This document shows, one piece after another, positions 25,057 to 36,871 of a stretch of DNA of 59,482 bases. The notes beneath the pieces were generated by a model that did not search any database, was not told where the DNA came from, and saw nothing but the letters and a program-made list of their open reading frames with translations. Every line of letters begins with the position of its first letter. Within the stretch, counting starts at the first letter, position 1. Both the position numbers and the translations under genes were made by a program. The stretch comes from Desulfovibrio porci (GTDB lineage Bacteria > Desulfobacterota > Desulfovibrionia > Desulfovibrionales > Desulfovibrionaceae): NCBI RefSeq assembly GCF_009696265.1, contig NZ_VUMH01000015.1, positions 1-59,482 on the forward strand, written 5' to 3'.

Positions 25057-27351
25057 TCAGTTTCCGGGGTTCAGCCGTTGGGCCAGACGCGTATAGCGCT
25101 TGCGGGTTTTGTTGTTCTTGACGGCCATGTGCAGGGCGCGGGATTCGCCCACCAGCACTACCAGCTTTTTGCCGCGCGTCACGCCCGTGTAGATCAGGTT
25201 GCGCTGCAAGAGCACGTAATGCTGCATCATAATGGGAATGACCACGGCCGGGTACTCCGAGCCCTGTGATTTGTGGATGGAAATGGCATAGGCCGGGGCC
25301 AGTTCGTCCAGTTCGTCAAAATCATAGGGAACCACGCGCTCGTCAAAATTGACGCTCAGCGTGCGCTCTTTGGGGTCCAGAAAGACGATGCGGCCCATGT
25401 CGCCGTTGAAGACGTCCTTCTCGTAATTGTTGCGCACCTGCATGACCTTGTCGTGCAGGCGGAAGGCCCGGTCGCCGCGCCGCACCTCCAGACCGTTGGG
25501 GTTCAGGGCTTCCTGCAGACGCGTGTTCATCTGCCCCGCGCCCACGGCCCCTTTGTGCATGGGGGTGAGCACCTGGATGTCGTCCACCGGGTCCAGGCCA
25601 AAGCGGCGCGGGATGTGGTTCTTCACCAGATCCACCATCAGGTCCGCCGCTTTTTCCGGGTTGTTCTGGTGGATGAAGTAAAAGTCCGAGAGCCGCTCCT
25701 TGCTGGATTCCAGGTTCGGCACCTCGCCGTGGTTGATGAGGTGCGCGTTGCAGATGATTTCGCTTTCCGCGGACTGACGGAAAATTTCGGTCAGCTCCAC
25801 CACCGGCACCACGCCCGAGGCGATGATGTCCGCCAGCACGTTGCCCGGCCCCACCGAGGGCAACTGGTAGACGTCGCCCACCAGCACCAGGGTCGCGCCC
25901 AGGGGAACGGCCTTGAGCAGGTGGTAGAAGAGCAGGGTGTCCATCATGGAGGCTTCATCCACCACCAGCAGGCCGCAGGCCAGGGGATTGTCCTCGTTGC
26001 GGGCGAAGCCGTCCTCCTTGGGACTGTATTCAAGCAGGCGGTGGATGGTGCGCGCCTCGCGGCCCGAGGTTTCGGCCATGCGCTTGGCGGCCCGGCCTGT
26101 GGGCGCGGCCAGCAGAATGCGCGCCCGCACCTCGCCGAACAGTTTGATGATGGCGTTGATAATGGTGGTTTTGCCCGTGCCCGGCCCGCCGGTAAGCACC
26201 ATGACCTTGCTGCGCGCCGCAGTGCGCACGGCCTCCAGTTGTTCCGGGGCCAGGGCGATGGGCAGCTCGCCGGTGACTTTGTCCACCAGGGCGTCCGGGT
26301 TTTCGAAACGCACGGCCTTGGGCGAATGCAGCAGGCGCTGGAGATAAAAGGCGGTTTTGGCTTCGCAATGGTGATAACGGCGCAGATAGACGCCCACTTC
26401 ATTGCCCTCCTCTCCGTCCTCGCCGCTCTCTTCGCCGGGTCCGGCAGCGCCGCCAAGAGCCTCCAGGTCTTCCCGCACCAGACGCTCGTCCAGTTCCAGG
26501 GCGGCGATGGCGTCCAGAGCCCGCTCCGGCTCCACATTCAGCTGGACGCAGACCTCCTGCACCAGTTTGGCTTCGGGCAGGTAGACGTTGCCGTCGTCCG
26601 TGGCCTTTTGCAGGATATAGAGCGTCCCGGCCTGGATGCGCAGGGGGTGGTCCGGCTCGAAGCCGAGCTTGGCGGCGGCCGCGTCGGCCGTGACAAAGCC
26701 GATGCCGTGGATGTCCATGGCCAGCCGGTAGGGATTTTCACGCACCACGTTGAGGGCCTGGCTGCCGTAGGCCCGGTAGATGCGCACGGCATAGGCCGGG
26801 GTGATGCCGTGAGGCTGGAGAAAAAGCAGCAGATCGCGCATGCCCCGGTGCTCGGCCCATGATTCGCGGATGCGCGCCAGGCTTTTGCGGCCCACGCCGC
26901 GCACCTGGAGCAGGCGTTCCGGCTCCTCATCCAGCATGCGGATGGTGTCCGTGCCGAAGACTTCCACAATGCGCCCGGCCAGCTCCTCGCCCACGCCCTT
27001 GATCAGGCCCGAGGCCAGATAGAGGCGGATGCCCTCGCTGGTGGCGGGCAGCACTTCCTCGGAGCTGGAGAATTCCACCTGGCGGCCGAAACGGGCGTTG
27101 TTCACCCAGCGTCCGGCCACCCTGAGCTGCACGCCGGCCTGCGGGTCCACCATATGCCCCACGCAGGACACGGGATCGCGGCTCACGGTACGCGGCGGCG
27201 CGCCCGCCACCTTGGCCTCGCCGGGACGGCCTTTGTCCGGCAACAGACGCAGGACGGTGTAGCCGTTCTCTTCATTGTGGAAGATCACGCGCTCCACCGT
27301 GCCGGTAAGTTCCACGGCGTCAGGATCGCGCAGCAGGGGCAGGTCGGCCAT
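25057..27351 (-). CDS. recD2: RecD2-type DNA helicase
   Basis: A 5'-3' superfamily 1B helicase of 764 residues. N-terminal: an OB-like segment (VERVIFHNEENGYTVLRL) and tandem helix-hairpin-helix motifs (LIKGVGEELAGRIVEVFG, LQVRGVGRKSLARI). Helicase motifs: Walker A (LTGGPGTGKTT), Walker B (LLVVDEASMMD), QLPSVGPG, and near the end AYAISIHKSQGSEYPAVVIP and NLIYTGVTRGKK. A proline/glutamate-rich linker (GPGEESGEDGEEGNE) interrupts the middle. RecD2 works in DNA repair without RecBC. The start at 27351 is where the upstream gene stops (TGATG overlap). Confidence 0.95.
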   Translation of the reverse strand: MADLPLLRDPDAVELTGTVERVIFHNEENGYTVLRLLPDKGRPGEAKVAGAPPRTVSRDPVSCVGHMVDPQAGVQLRVAGRWVNNARFGRQVEFSSSEEVLPATSEGIRLYLASGLIKGVGEELAGRIVEVFGTDTIRMLDEEPERLLQVRGVGRKSLARIRESWAEHRGMRDLLLFLQPHGITPAYAVRIYRAYGSQALNVVRENPYRLAMDIHGIGFVTADAAAAKLGFEPDHPLRIQAGTLYILQKATDDGNVYLPEAKLVQEVCVQLNVEPERALDAIAALELDERLVREDLEALGGAAGPGEESGEDGEEGNEVGVYLRRYHHCEAKTAFYLQRLLHSPKAVRFENPDALVDKVTGELPIALAPEQLEAVRTAARSKVMVLTGGPGTGKTTIINAIIKLFGEVRARILLAAPTGRAAKRMAETSGREARTIHRLLEYSPKEDGFARNEDNPLACGLLVVDEASMMDTLLFYHLLKAVPLGATLVLVGDVYQLPSVGPGNVLADIIASGVVPVVELTEIFRQSAESEIICNAHLINHGEVPNLESSKERLSDFYFIHQNNPEKAADLMVDLVKNHIPRRFGLDPVDDIQVLTPMHKGAVGAGQMNTRLQEALNPNGLEVRRGDRAFRLHDKVMQVRNNYEKDVFNGDMGRIVFLDPKERTLSVNFDERVVPYDFDELDELAPAYAISIHKSQGSEYPAVVIPIMMQHYVLLQRNLIYTGVTRGKKLVVLVGESRALHMAVKNNKTRKRYTRLAQRLNPGN

Positions 27352-27665
27352 CAGTCCTCCGCCCCGCCTGCCCCGGTAGCATTGCGCGTCTTGCGTCGGC
27401 GCGACCACCAGAACCAGTCGCACTGTTCCGGCGGCAGGTGCGGATCGCGGGCCTGGGCCACGGCGCAGCAAAAAAGATCGTACTGGCAGATGTCCACCGT
27501 GACGCCTTGCAGACGGCAGAGACGCTCGTAAAGCTCACGCGGATCAGCAGCAGCCAGGGCCGCCACGCTGTCCACGCCCAGCAGGTGGAAATCCGCCAGC
27601 GAAGCCTTGCCCACGGATTTCAGATCCGCCAGGGAGCGTGTTTTTGCCGTGGCTTGAGGATTCAC
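27351..27665 (-). CDS. Helix-hairpin-helix protein (Cdd1/pathogenicity-locus type)
   Basis: 104 residues with the pattern LADLKSVGKASLADFHLLGVDSV followed by LYERLCRLQGVTVDICQYDLFCCAV, characteristic of the small HhH family called Cdd1 or mitomycin-resistance-like. Binding to DNA is expected but the function is unknown. It is coupled by overlaps to aroC upstream (4 bases) and recD2 downstream, suggesting a joint transcript. The C-terminal tail (RRRKTRNATGAGG) is basic. Confidence 0.8.
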   Translation of the reverse strand: MNPQATAKTRSLADLKSVGKASLADFHLLGVDSVAALAAADPRELYERLCRLQGVTVDICQYDLFCCAVAQARDPHLPPEQCDWFWWSRRRKTRNATGAGGAED

Positions 27666-28756
27666 AGGCCGTGCTCCATGCGGCTTTGCAGCAGCAGGGC
27701 GTCGGCCAGGGCCAGGGCGGTCATGGCCGAAAGCACAGGCACAATGCGCGGAATGGCGGACAGGTCGTGACGTCCCCCGACCAACACCGCGGCGGCCCGG
27801 CCTTCCTTGTCCACAGTTTGTTGTTCTTGGGCGATGGAGGCAATGGGCTTGACGGCCGCGCGCAGCACAATGTCCTGACCGCTGGAAATGCCGCCCAGTA
27901 TGCCGCCCGCGTGATTGGAGGTGAAACGGGCGGAGGAGATGGAGCCGTCCGCACCGGGCAGCAGGGCGTCGTTGTTTTGCGAACCGCGCAAGCGGGCTGC
28001 CGCGAAGCCTTCGCCCACTTCCACGCCCTTGACCGCGCCCACGCTCATGATGGCGTGGGCCAGCACGGCCTCCAGCTTGTCGAAGACCGGCTCGCCCAGC
28101 CCGGCGGGCACATTGCGGGCCACGATTTGCACGATGCCGCCCAGTGTGTCACCGGCCTTGCGCGCCTCGGCCACAGCCGCGTCCCAGAGGGCCGGGGCGG
28201 CGTCGGAAGCCGCGAAATAGGGGCGGCTCAGGGCGCGCTCCATGTCAACGTCCCCGGCGGGCACGGCAATGCCGCCCAGTTCCACGCAGGCCGCCTGTAT
28301 ACCGACGTCCTTGCGGGCCAGAATTTTTTTGGCGATGACGCCGCCCGCCACGCGCGCGGCCGTCTCCCGGCCCGAGGAGCGCCCGCCGCCGCGATGGTCG
28401 CGGAGGCCGTTGTATTTCTGAAAATAGCCCCAGTCCGCATGGCCGGGCCGGAAGACGTCGGCCAGATTGCCGTAGTCGCGTGAGCGCTGGTCTTCGTTGG
28501 CGATGTAAAAGCCGATGGGCGTGCCCGTGGTGCGGCCCTCGAACACGCCCGAGAGCAGACGCACCGTGTCGGACTCCTTGCGCTTGGTGGCCGTGGGGCC
28601 CTGGCCGGGCTTGCGCAGATCCAGTTCGGCCTGCATGTCGGCCTCGCAAAGCTCCAGACCGGCCGGGCAGCCGTCCAGCACGCCGCCCAGACCCGGACCG
28701 TGGGATTCTCCAAAAGTGGTCAGACGCAGGATGCGCCCGAAGGTATTGCCCGCCAT
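27662..28756 (-). CDS. aroC: Chorismate synthase
   Basis: Last enzyme of the shikimate pathway, converting EPSP to chorismate with reduced FMN. Signatures are visible: MAGNTFGRILRLTTFGESHG at the start, RPGHADW, RDHRGGGRSSGRETAARVAGG, and SNHAGGILGGISSGQDI near the C-terminus. Length 364 residues is normal. The start at 28756 is set by homology; upstream sequence in frame is not conserved. First gene of the aroC-HhH-recD2 unit. Confidence 0.97.
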   Translation of the reverse strand: MAGNTFGRILRLTTFGESHGPGLGGVLDGCPAGLELCEADMQAELDLRKPGQGPTATKRKESDTVRLLSGVFEGRTTGTPIGFYIANEDQRSRDYGNLADVFRPGHADWGYFQKYNGLRDHRGGGRSSGRETAARVAGGVIAKKILARKDVGIQAACVELGGIAVPAGDVDMERALSRPYFAASDAAPALWDAAVAEARKAGDTLGGIVQIVARNVPAGLGEPVFDKLEAVLAHAIMSVGAVKGVEVGEGFAAARLRGSQNNDALLPGADGSISSARFTSNHAGGILGGISSGQDIVLRAAVKPIASIAQEQQTVDKEGRAAAVLVGGRHDLSAIPRIVPVLSAMTALALADALLLQSRMEHGL

Positions 28757-28959
28757 GCTCTGCCTCGTGTTCCGCGCGCTGCCGCGCCGCTGTTCGTGAA
28801 ATGTCCCGAAAGGGGGAGAAAGGGCGGCTGGCTCTCCGCGCCGATCCGGCACAAGTATATGAAAGGCCCCGGCCGCTGGCAAGGCTTGCGCTTTTGAGGG
28901 AGACGACGGCATGACCAGGGTTGCCGTGCGGCCGTATGCGTGTTTTCTGACAAGAAAAT

Positions 28960-29010
28960 ATCCCGTAACGGAGCAGGCATGTCTGGGACGGGCCTGCTCC
29001 GTTACGGGAT
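28960..29010 (-). terminator. Long-stem terminator after metK
   Basis: A perfect 19-bp stem starting ATCCCGTAACGGAGC with a 13-base loop. On the minus strand it is followed by ATTTTCTT, 45 bases after the metK stop. Confidence 0.85.
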
Positions 29011-29055
29011 GTTGACGCGATTCAGAGGCAAAAGACGCGTCGGTCGCTGATCATC

Positions 29056-30228
29056 TTAGACTTTCGCGGCGGTGCGCAGATCGGCCACCGCATCCGTGGC
29101 TTCCCAGGTGAATTCCGGCAGTTCGCGGCCGAAATGCCCGTAGCAGGAGGTCTTGGCGTAGATGGGGCGCTTGAGGTTCAGGCGCTTGCTGATGAAGTAG
29201 GGACGCAGGTCAAAAACTTCGCGCACGGCCTTGGTCAGGATTTCGTCCGGAATGTCGCCGCTGCCCTGGGAGGACACCAGCACGCTCACGGGCTGGGCCA
29301 CGCCGATGCAATAGGCGATCTGCACTTCGCAGACCGGCGCGAGACCGGCGGCCACCACGTTTTTGGCAATGTAGCGGCCCATGTACGCGCCGGAGCGGTC
29401 CACCTTGGAGGGGTCCTTGCCGGAGAATGCGCCGCCGCCGTGATGGCCGCTGCCGCCGTACGTGTCCTGGATGATCTTGCGGCCGGTGAGCCCGCAGTCG
29501 CCCATGGGACCGCCCACCACAAAGCGGCCCGTGGTGTTGATGAAGATTTCGCAGTCTTTTTCGTCAAAATAGCCGGAGGGTTCCAGAATGGGGCGGATGA
29601 CCTCGTTCTTCACGGCTTCGGCCACTTCATCCTGGCTGACGCTGGCCGTATGCTGTGTGGAAACCACCACGTTGTTGATGCGCACGGGCTTGCCGTCCTG
29701 GTACTCGAAGGAAACCTGGGTCTTGCCGTCCGGGCGGAAGAAGTCCACGATGCCGTCCTTGCGCACGCGGGCCAGCTGCTGCGAGAGCTGGTGAGCCCAG
29801 TAGATGGGCGCGGGCATCAGGGTGGCGGTTTCATTGCAGGCGTAGCCGAACATCATGCCTTGGTCGCCGGCGCCCTGATCTTCGGGCTTGGTGCGCAGCA
29901 CGCCCTGGGCGATGTCCGGGGACTGGTGGTCGATGGAAGAAATGACCGCGCAGGTCTGCCAGTCAAAGCCCATTTCCGAGCTGTTGTAGCCGATGTTCTT
30001 GATGGTGTCGCGCACCACCGTGGGCAGGTCCGCATAGCCGCGCGTGCTGATTTCACCGGCAATGACGGCCATGCCCGTGGTCACCAGGGTTTCGCAGGCC
30101 ACGTGGGCCTCCGAGTCCTGGGCCAGCAGGGTGTCCAGCACGGCGTCGGAAATCTGGTCGGCCACCTTGTCGGGATGCCCCTCGGTCACGGATTCGGAGG
30201 TGAAAAAGTATTTGCCCTTGGTTTGCAT
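29056..30228 (-). CDS. metK: S-adenosylmethionine synthetase
   Basis: Makes SAM from methionine and ATP. The 390 residues contain all family blocks: [53 protein letters not shown] and [17 protein letters not shown] good ribosome site (GAAGGAGA) precedes the ATG. panC lies 43 bases upstream on the same strand; no SAM riboswitch is recognisable in this gap, so metK is probably expressed from the panC promoter or a simple one. Confidence 0.98.
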   Translation of the reverse strand: MQTKGKYFFTSESVTEGHPDKVADQISDAVLDTLLAQDSEAHVACETLVTTGMAVIAGEISTRGYADLPTVVRDTIKNIGYNSSEMGFDWQTCAVISSIDHQSPDIAQGVLRTKPEDQGAGDQGMMFGYACNETATLMPAPIYWAHQLSQQLARVRKDGIVDFFRPDGKTQVSFEYQDGKPVRINNVVVSTQHTASVSQDEVAEAVKNEVIRPILEPSGYFDEKDCEIFINTTGRFVVGGPMGDCGLTGRKIIQDTYGGSGHHGGGAFSGKDPSKVDRSGAYMGRYIAKNVVAAGLAPVCEVQIAYCIGVAQPVSVLVSSQGSGDIPDEILTKAVREVFDLRPYFISKRLNLKRPIYAKTSCYGHFGRELPEFTWEATDAVADLRTAAKV

Positions 30229-30271
30229 TGTCGTCTCCTTCTCTGATCCTTGCGTACGTAAGCCGCAGCCG

Positions 30272-31120
30272 TCATTGGCGCAGCAAAATATTGTCGATAA
30301 GCCGGGCCTTGCCCATACGCACCGCGCAGGCCATCAGCGCCGGGCCGTCCACCGCGCCGAGCGGGGCCATGGATTCGGGATGCACGATGGAAAGATAGTC
30401 CAGCCGTCCCAGGGGCAGGCGCTCGGACCAGCGCCGCAGCACGGCTTCGCGCAGCAGGGCGGCGCTGGTTTCGCCCTCCCGGGCCAGCTTCTGCGCGTAG
30501 AGCAGGGCGGCGCGGATTTCCGGGGCCTGGGCGCGTTCCTCGGCGGTCATGTAGACATTACGGGAGGACAGCGCCAGCCCGTCGGCCTCGCGCACCGTGG
30601 GGCGGGCCTCAATGCGCGTGGACACGTTGAGGTCGCGGACCATGCGGCGGATGATGGCCTGCTGCTGCCAGTCCTTCTGGCCGAATACGGCCACGTCGGC
30701 CCGGGTGAGCAGAAAGAGCTTGAGCACCACGGTGCAGACCCCCCGGAAGTGGATGGGTCGACTCTGTCCGCAGAGGCCCTTGGCCAGTTCGGGCACTTCC
30801 ACCCAGGTGGCGTGGTCCGGCGCGTACATGGAGCCCGGTTCAGGCATGAAAAGCACGTCCGCGCCGCGTCGTTCGGCAATGGCCGCGTCGCGCTCGGCGT
30901 CGCGGGGGTACGCTTCCAGATCCTCGCCGGGGCCGAATTGCGCCGGATTCACAAACAGGCTGACCACCAGGCGTTTGGCCAAGCCGCGCGCGTGGACCAT
31001 GAGATCCTCGTGCCCGGCGTGGTAATAGCCCATGGTGGGAACCAGAGCGACGTCCTCGCCCTGGGCGTGCCAGGCCCGGCATTGGGCCGCCAATTCCTGG
31101 GGGGTGGTTAATATCTGCAT
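30272..31120 (-). CDS. panC: Pantothenate synthetase
   Basis: Joins pantoate and beta-alanine using ATP. 282 residues with the nucleotide-binding HIGH-like motif in [15 protein letters not shown] (the usual form is PTMGALHEGH), [30 protein letters not shown] and [10 protein letters not shown]. The sequence YYHAGH departs slightly from the common ALHEGH but keeps the catalytic His residues. panB and panD are not in this window. Confidence 0.95.
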   Translation of the reverse strand: MQILTTPQELAAQCRAWHAQGEDVALVPTMGYYHAGHEDLMVHARGLAKRLVVSLFVNPAQFGPGEDLEAYPRDAERDAAIAERRGADVLFMPEPGSMYAPDHATWVEVPELAKGLCGQSRPIHFRGVCTVVLKLFLLTRADVAVFGQKDWQQQAIIRRMVRDLNVSTRIEARPTVREADGLALSSRNVYMTAEERAQAPEIRAALLYAQKLAREGETSAALLREAVLRRWSERLPLGRLDYLSIVHPESMAPLGAVDGPALMACAVRMGKARLIDNILLRQ

Positions 31121-31348
31121 ATCAAGGTATTGTGATATAGTTGATGAATGTCCTCTTATACATGCGCGCCACCGGCTTGTAAAGGAAAAGGGCGGACGCA
31201 GCTGATTTCAACTTTTCCCGGCCCCTTCTCTGCCGTAGCGTATTCGTCAAAACCAGCCTTTTCGGCGTCGGGGGCGCTTGGTCCGTTCCTTGGGCCATCA
31301 GGTTTTTAGATGCGTCCGTCCTGCGGAGCGCCGCCCCGGCCGTCTTGA

Positions 31349-31387
31349 CCCCTCCGGGCCTTGCGGGCATAACAAGGCCCGGAGGGG
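31349..31387 (+). promoter_or_regulatory. Hairpin covering the ribosome-binding site of the next gene
   Basis: A perfect 15-bp stem (CCCCTCCGGGCCTTG) with a nine-base loop. The right arm ends in GGAGGGG, which is the ribosome site of the ATG at 31392. The fold would hide this site and so could lower or regulate translation. Confidence 0.55.
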
Positions 31388-31391
31388 CCGT

Positions 31392-31961
31392 ATGGTCAAA
31401 CCGTTTTTCCAGGGCAAGCTGGACACCTTTTGCGCCATTTACGCGGTGCTCAACGCCTTGCGCCTGACCCACGGCATCCGGGTGCTCAAGGCGCGGGACA
31501 TTCTCAACGAAACCCTGCTGGCTCTGGCGGGCGCGCCCGAGGCCTTCAAGGCCGTGCTGGAACAGGAAACCGATTATCTCAATCTGGTGGACGGCATGCT
31601 GCGGGCGCAGAGCCGCACCTTTCCCCTGGAAGTGCGCGTGCCCTTCAACGTTGAGGCGCAGCCCTCGGTAAGCGAACTCTGGCGGGTCTGTCAGGAATGG
31701 CTCGCGCCGCCGAGCGGGCGGGCGGTCATTTTCCGCTTCATGCGCAGCCTGACCCCGGAAGGCCCGCCGGTGAACCGGCACTGGACCACCGCCGACCGCA
31801 TGGACGACGAGATCCTGCACCTTTTTGACTGCAGTCATGAGGCCGAAGCCATCCTGAATATCCGCAAGGACAGCTTTGTGACCCGGCCCGAGGCTGTGAG
31901 TCCCGGCCGGTTGCTCTACATTCAGCCCGACAGCCTGCGCCTGCTGCGTCTGCCGTTTTAA
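31392..31961 (+). CDS. Papain-like (C39-like) cysteine peptidase-fold protein
   Basis: 189 residues without signal peptide. Gln7 and Cys14 in FFQGKLDTFCAIYAVLNAL, His130 in PVNRHWTTA and Asp146 in LHLFDCS form the Q-C-H-D set of papain-type peptidases, in the order expected for C39-like folds. No ABC transporter or precursor peptide is near, so this is not a standard bacteriocin-processing system. Substrate and role are unknown. The ribosome site is inside a long hairpin. It is flanked by divergent panC and convergent EAL gene, so it appears to be single. Confidence 0.65.
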   Translation: MVKPFFQGKLDTFCAIYAVLNALRLTHGIRVLKARDILNETLLALAGAPEAFKAVLEQETDYLNLVDGMLRAQSRTFPLEVRVPFNVEAQPSVSELWRVCQEWLAPPSGRAVIFRFMRSLTPEGPPVNRHWTTADRMDDEILHLFDCSHEAEAILNIRKDSFVTRPEAVSPGRLLYIQPDSLRLLRLPF

Positions 31962-32010
31962 TTTCGTGGTTTGATGTGTTTTGCTGCGGTACGTGCCGCG
32001 TCCGGTCGGC

Positions 32011-34242
32011 TCAGTATTCCCTGACCGGAGAGACCGGGGCCAGGGGCAGGTTCAGGCGGCGGGCTTCGCTCCGGATGCCGGGGTCCACCCAGAAGGCTTT
32101 TTCCTGCACAAAGCTGAGCACTTCGAATTCCGCGGGGTCCACCGGCCGCGAGTAATAGTAGCCCTGGGCGTAATTGCAGCCGATGCTGAGCAGAAAATGC
32201 GCCTGTTCCAGGGTTTCCACGCCCTCGGCGATAATCTTCATCCGCAGTTGGCGGGCCATGGTGATGGTGTTGCGGGCCACGATCTGGCCGCGTTCGTTGT
32301 CCGTGCCGTCGCTGATGAAGGTGCGGTCCAGCTTGACGATGTTGAAGGGCAGGGAGCGCAGGGTGCTCAGGGAGGAGTAGCCGGTGCCGAAATCATCCAT
32401 GGAAAAGACGAAACCCTGTTCCTGAAGCTCCTTCATAACCCGGATCAGGGTTTTTTCGCTTTCAAAAAAGGCGCTTTCCGTGAGTTCCAGCTCCAGCAGA
32501 TGCCGGGGCAAATTGTATTTGCCGGTCAGGCGCAGCAGTTTGTCGCAGAAATTGTCGTCGTTGAAGTGCATGCGCGAGACGTTGATGGACACGGGCGTGG
32601 GCCGGTAGCCCTTGTCCAGCCAGAGGCGCAGCATCTTGCAGGTTTCTTCCCAGATGTATTCGTCAAAGCGGACGATGAAGCCGTTGCGCTCGAACAGCGG
32701 CACAAAGCGGCCCGGCAGGATCAGGCCGTCCGTGGGATGCCGCCAGCGGGCCAGAGCCTCGGCCCCCACAATGCGGCCGGTGGAAATCTCCACCTTGGGC
32801 TGGAGGTAGAGCACGAACTGGCCTTTTTCCAGAGCCTCGTGCATCTGGTCCTTGATGTTGTTCTCGTCCAGCAGCCGGGCGCGCAGTTCGCCGTCGTAAA
32901 AGGCATAGTTGGTGAGATCGCTGCCCTTGACGGTTTTCAGGGCCAGGTGGGCCCAGTCGCAGAGCACGTGCACCGGCGTTTTGCGTTTTTCCACCGGGCA
33001 GATGCCGAAAAAGAGCATGACCCGGTAGGACTGGGTGTATTCGCGCAGTTGGAGCGAGAGCCAGTCCACAAAGCGCCGCACCCGCTCGCGCCCGCCCTCG
33101 AGGCAGGCCACAAAGACGTCGCCGGACAGCCGGGCGAAGGTTTCCCGCTGCTTGTCGATCTGTTCGCGCACCAGATGGGCGATGGCCCGCAGCAGGCGGT
33201 CGCCTTCTTCCAGGCCGAACATTTCATTGATGCCCTTGAAACCGGCCACGTCGAAACGCACGATATGGCGGGGCCTGTCCCCGCTCCGGCGGATCAGCTC
33301 TCCGGCTTTTTCAAAAAACGTCTGCATATTGTAGGCGCCGGTCAGGGGATCGTACTCCGCCCTGAAGCGCAGGGCCTGCATGGCCAGGGTGACTTCGTCC
33401 ACATCATTGATGGTGCCGATGTAACGCACGCCGAGTTCGGGGTCGGTCAGGCAGGTGTAGGTCACTCTGCACCAGATGAAGCGCCCGTCGCGGCGGCGCA
33501 GGCGCACGGTCATCTCGCCGGAGGAAGCGCCCTGTTCCAGTTCGCGCAGACAGGCATTGAAAGCGCCGCCGTCCTCGGGGAACAGCACGCCGTCCTCGCG
33601 CCAGACGTCGAACAGACGGCGGCCGTTGTAATTGCCCGCCAGCAGTTGGGGAATGTGCGGCGAAGTGTAGGTGGGCTGTCTGGCGCGCCACTCGAAGACC
33701 AGGGTGTTGGTGTGGTCCAGCACGGTCTTGTAGCGCATTTCGTCCAGGCGCTGGCGCTGGAGCAGGGCGTTTTCACGGGCCAGACCGGCGGCCCGCTTCT
33801 GCTCGTCCACATCCTGCACGCAGACCATGTGCAGCGACTGGCCCGAACCGGCGTCGGACAGGGGAAAGACCGTGAAACGCGCCCAGCGGTAGCGCCCGTC
33901 GAGGCATTTTTTGCGCACATCGCCGGAGGCATAGCCCTGCCGCAGGCTTTCCTCGTCCCGCAGGGCCGCCGGATTGAGCAGTCGCAGGAAGGTTCCCTGA
34001 TGCTCGGGCTCGATGAGCGTGCGCGCAATGGCCTGCAAAGTGTCGGCCAGGCCCATGCCGGGCGGCGGCGGGCAGAAGAGCACGTCGCCCATGTGGATCA
34101 GGCGGTAGGTGTCGGCGGTGAAATCCGCTTCAAAGATTTCGTCGAAGATGCTGCGCAACACGCATGTATAGCGGGCCAGTTCCACTTCGTCCGCCGCCGG
34201 GCTCAGGGCCGGGCCGGTTGATGTCTGAATCCGCTGTTTCAT
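32011..34242 (-). CDS. PAS/GGDEF-like/EAL protein, predicted c-di-GMP phosphodiesterase
   Basis: 743 residues. Two PAS-like sensor regions (about 25-160 and 165-290) are followed by a degenerate GGDEF domain, in which the signature is SGDVF, and by an EAL domain with intact catalytic motifs: VGAEALARW, ELTES, MDDFGTGYSSL, KLDRTFI and AEGVETLEQ. It should hydrolyse c-di-GMP rather than make it. No membrane segment or signal peptide is seen. A second, very similar gene lies directly upstream on the same strand, a probable tandem duplication. Confidence 0.93.
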   Translation of the reverse strand: MKQRIQTSTGPALSPAADEVELARYTCVLRSIFDEIFEADFTADTYRLIHMGDVLFCPPPPGMGLADTLQAIARTLIEPEHQGTFLRLLNPAALRDEESLRQGYASGDVRKKCLDGRYRWARFTVFPLSDAGSGQSLHMVCVQDVDEQKRAAGLARENALLQRQRLDEMRYKTVLDHTNTLVFEWRARQPTYTSPHIPQLLAGNYNGRRLFDVWREDGVLFPEDGGAFNACLRELEQGASSGEMTVRLRRRDGRFIWCRVTYTCLTDPELGVRYIGTINDVDEVTLAMQALRFRAEYDPLTGAYNMQTFFEKAGELIRRSGDRPRHIVRFDVAGFKGINEMFGLEEGDRLLRAIAHLVREQIDKQRETFARLSGDVFVACLEGGRERVRRFVDWLSLQLREYTQSYRVMLFFGICPVEKRKTPVHVLCDWAHLALKTVKGSDLTNYAFYDGELRARLLDENNIKDQMHEALEKGQFVLYLQPKVEISTGRIVGAEALARWRHPTDGLILPGRFVPLFERNGFIVRFDEYIWEETCKMLRLWLDKGYRPTPVSINVSRMHFNDDNFCDKLLRLTGKYNLPRHLLELELTESAFFESEKTLIRVMKELQEQGFVFSMDDFGTGYSSLSTLRSLPFNIVKLDRTFISDGTDNERGQIVARNTITMARQLRMKIIAEGVETLEQAHFLLSIGCNYAQGYYYSRPVDPAEFEVLSFVQEKAFWVDPGIRSEARRLNLPLAPVSPVREY

Positions 34243-34444
34243 CTTCCGCCCCTGCCGCCGGGTGAGGATTGGAGCGGTTCACGCATGCAATGCGTCAACC
34301 GCGCGCAGGCGGCTTTTTCAAGCGTTAACTGCTCTGAAGGCCCGCCAAAACCTGTCCAGCTTTCTACCACCCCTGATAGCCGTTGGCAATCCGGGCCACT
34401 ATGGTAGTAAAATATCCATTGTACCGAAACGCGCGGCGCGACGC
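34243..34444. other. Gap between the two EAL genes
   Basis: 202 bases. It holds the minus-strand promoter of the downstream EAL gene, presumably, and a short inverted repeat near 34285-34303 (GCATGCAATGCGT); no box is certain. Confidence 0.3.
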
Positions 34445-36685
<2,241 letters not shown>

Positions 36686-36871
36686 TCATAGGCCGTCCTT
36701 CAGCGCATGTTTGGAGGCGGCGGCCGAATCGGGACAGAGACCGCTGTAAGGAACGCAGTTGGCTACAGAAAAAAAGATAGCATGTTGTCTATCATTTTTA
36801 CAAGATGCGCGGCGGATACGCTCCGGAGCGGGCCGGGTGACAAGCTGACGCGCGCGCTGTAGTATGCGCCG
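36686..36871. other. Divergent region between the GA-repeat EAL gene and rimO
   Basis: 186 bases containing GATAG-N8-CTATC between A- and T-rich stretches (36770-36800), which could be an operator or weak terminator. A ribosome site (AAGGA on the minus strand, 36695-36699) lies just upstream of the possible ATGs of the EAL gene. Confidence 0.35.

Noticed and set aside
25273..26862. Open frame of 529 codons on the plus strand opposite recD2
   Set aside because: Antisense shadow; RecD2 helicase motifs are all on the minus strand.
30229..30271. SAM riboswitch before metK
   Set aside because: Only 43 bases separate metK from panC, too short, and no conserved SAM-aptamer sequence is present.
31349..31387. 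Transcription terminator upstream of the papain-like gene
   Set aside because: No T tract follows, no gene on the plus strand ends just before it, and its arm contains the ribosome site of the next gene.
31981..34221. Open frame of 746 codons on the plus strand opposite the first EAL gene
   Set aside because: It mirrors the EAL gene in the antisense frame of a GC-rich sequence, has a His/Gln/Ala-rich composition without motifs, and the minus-strand protein has complete family motifs.
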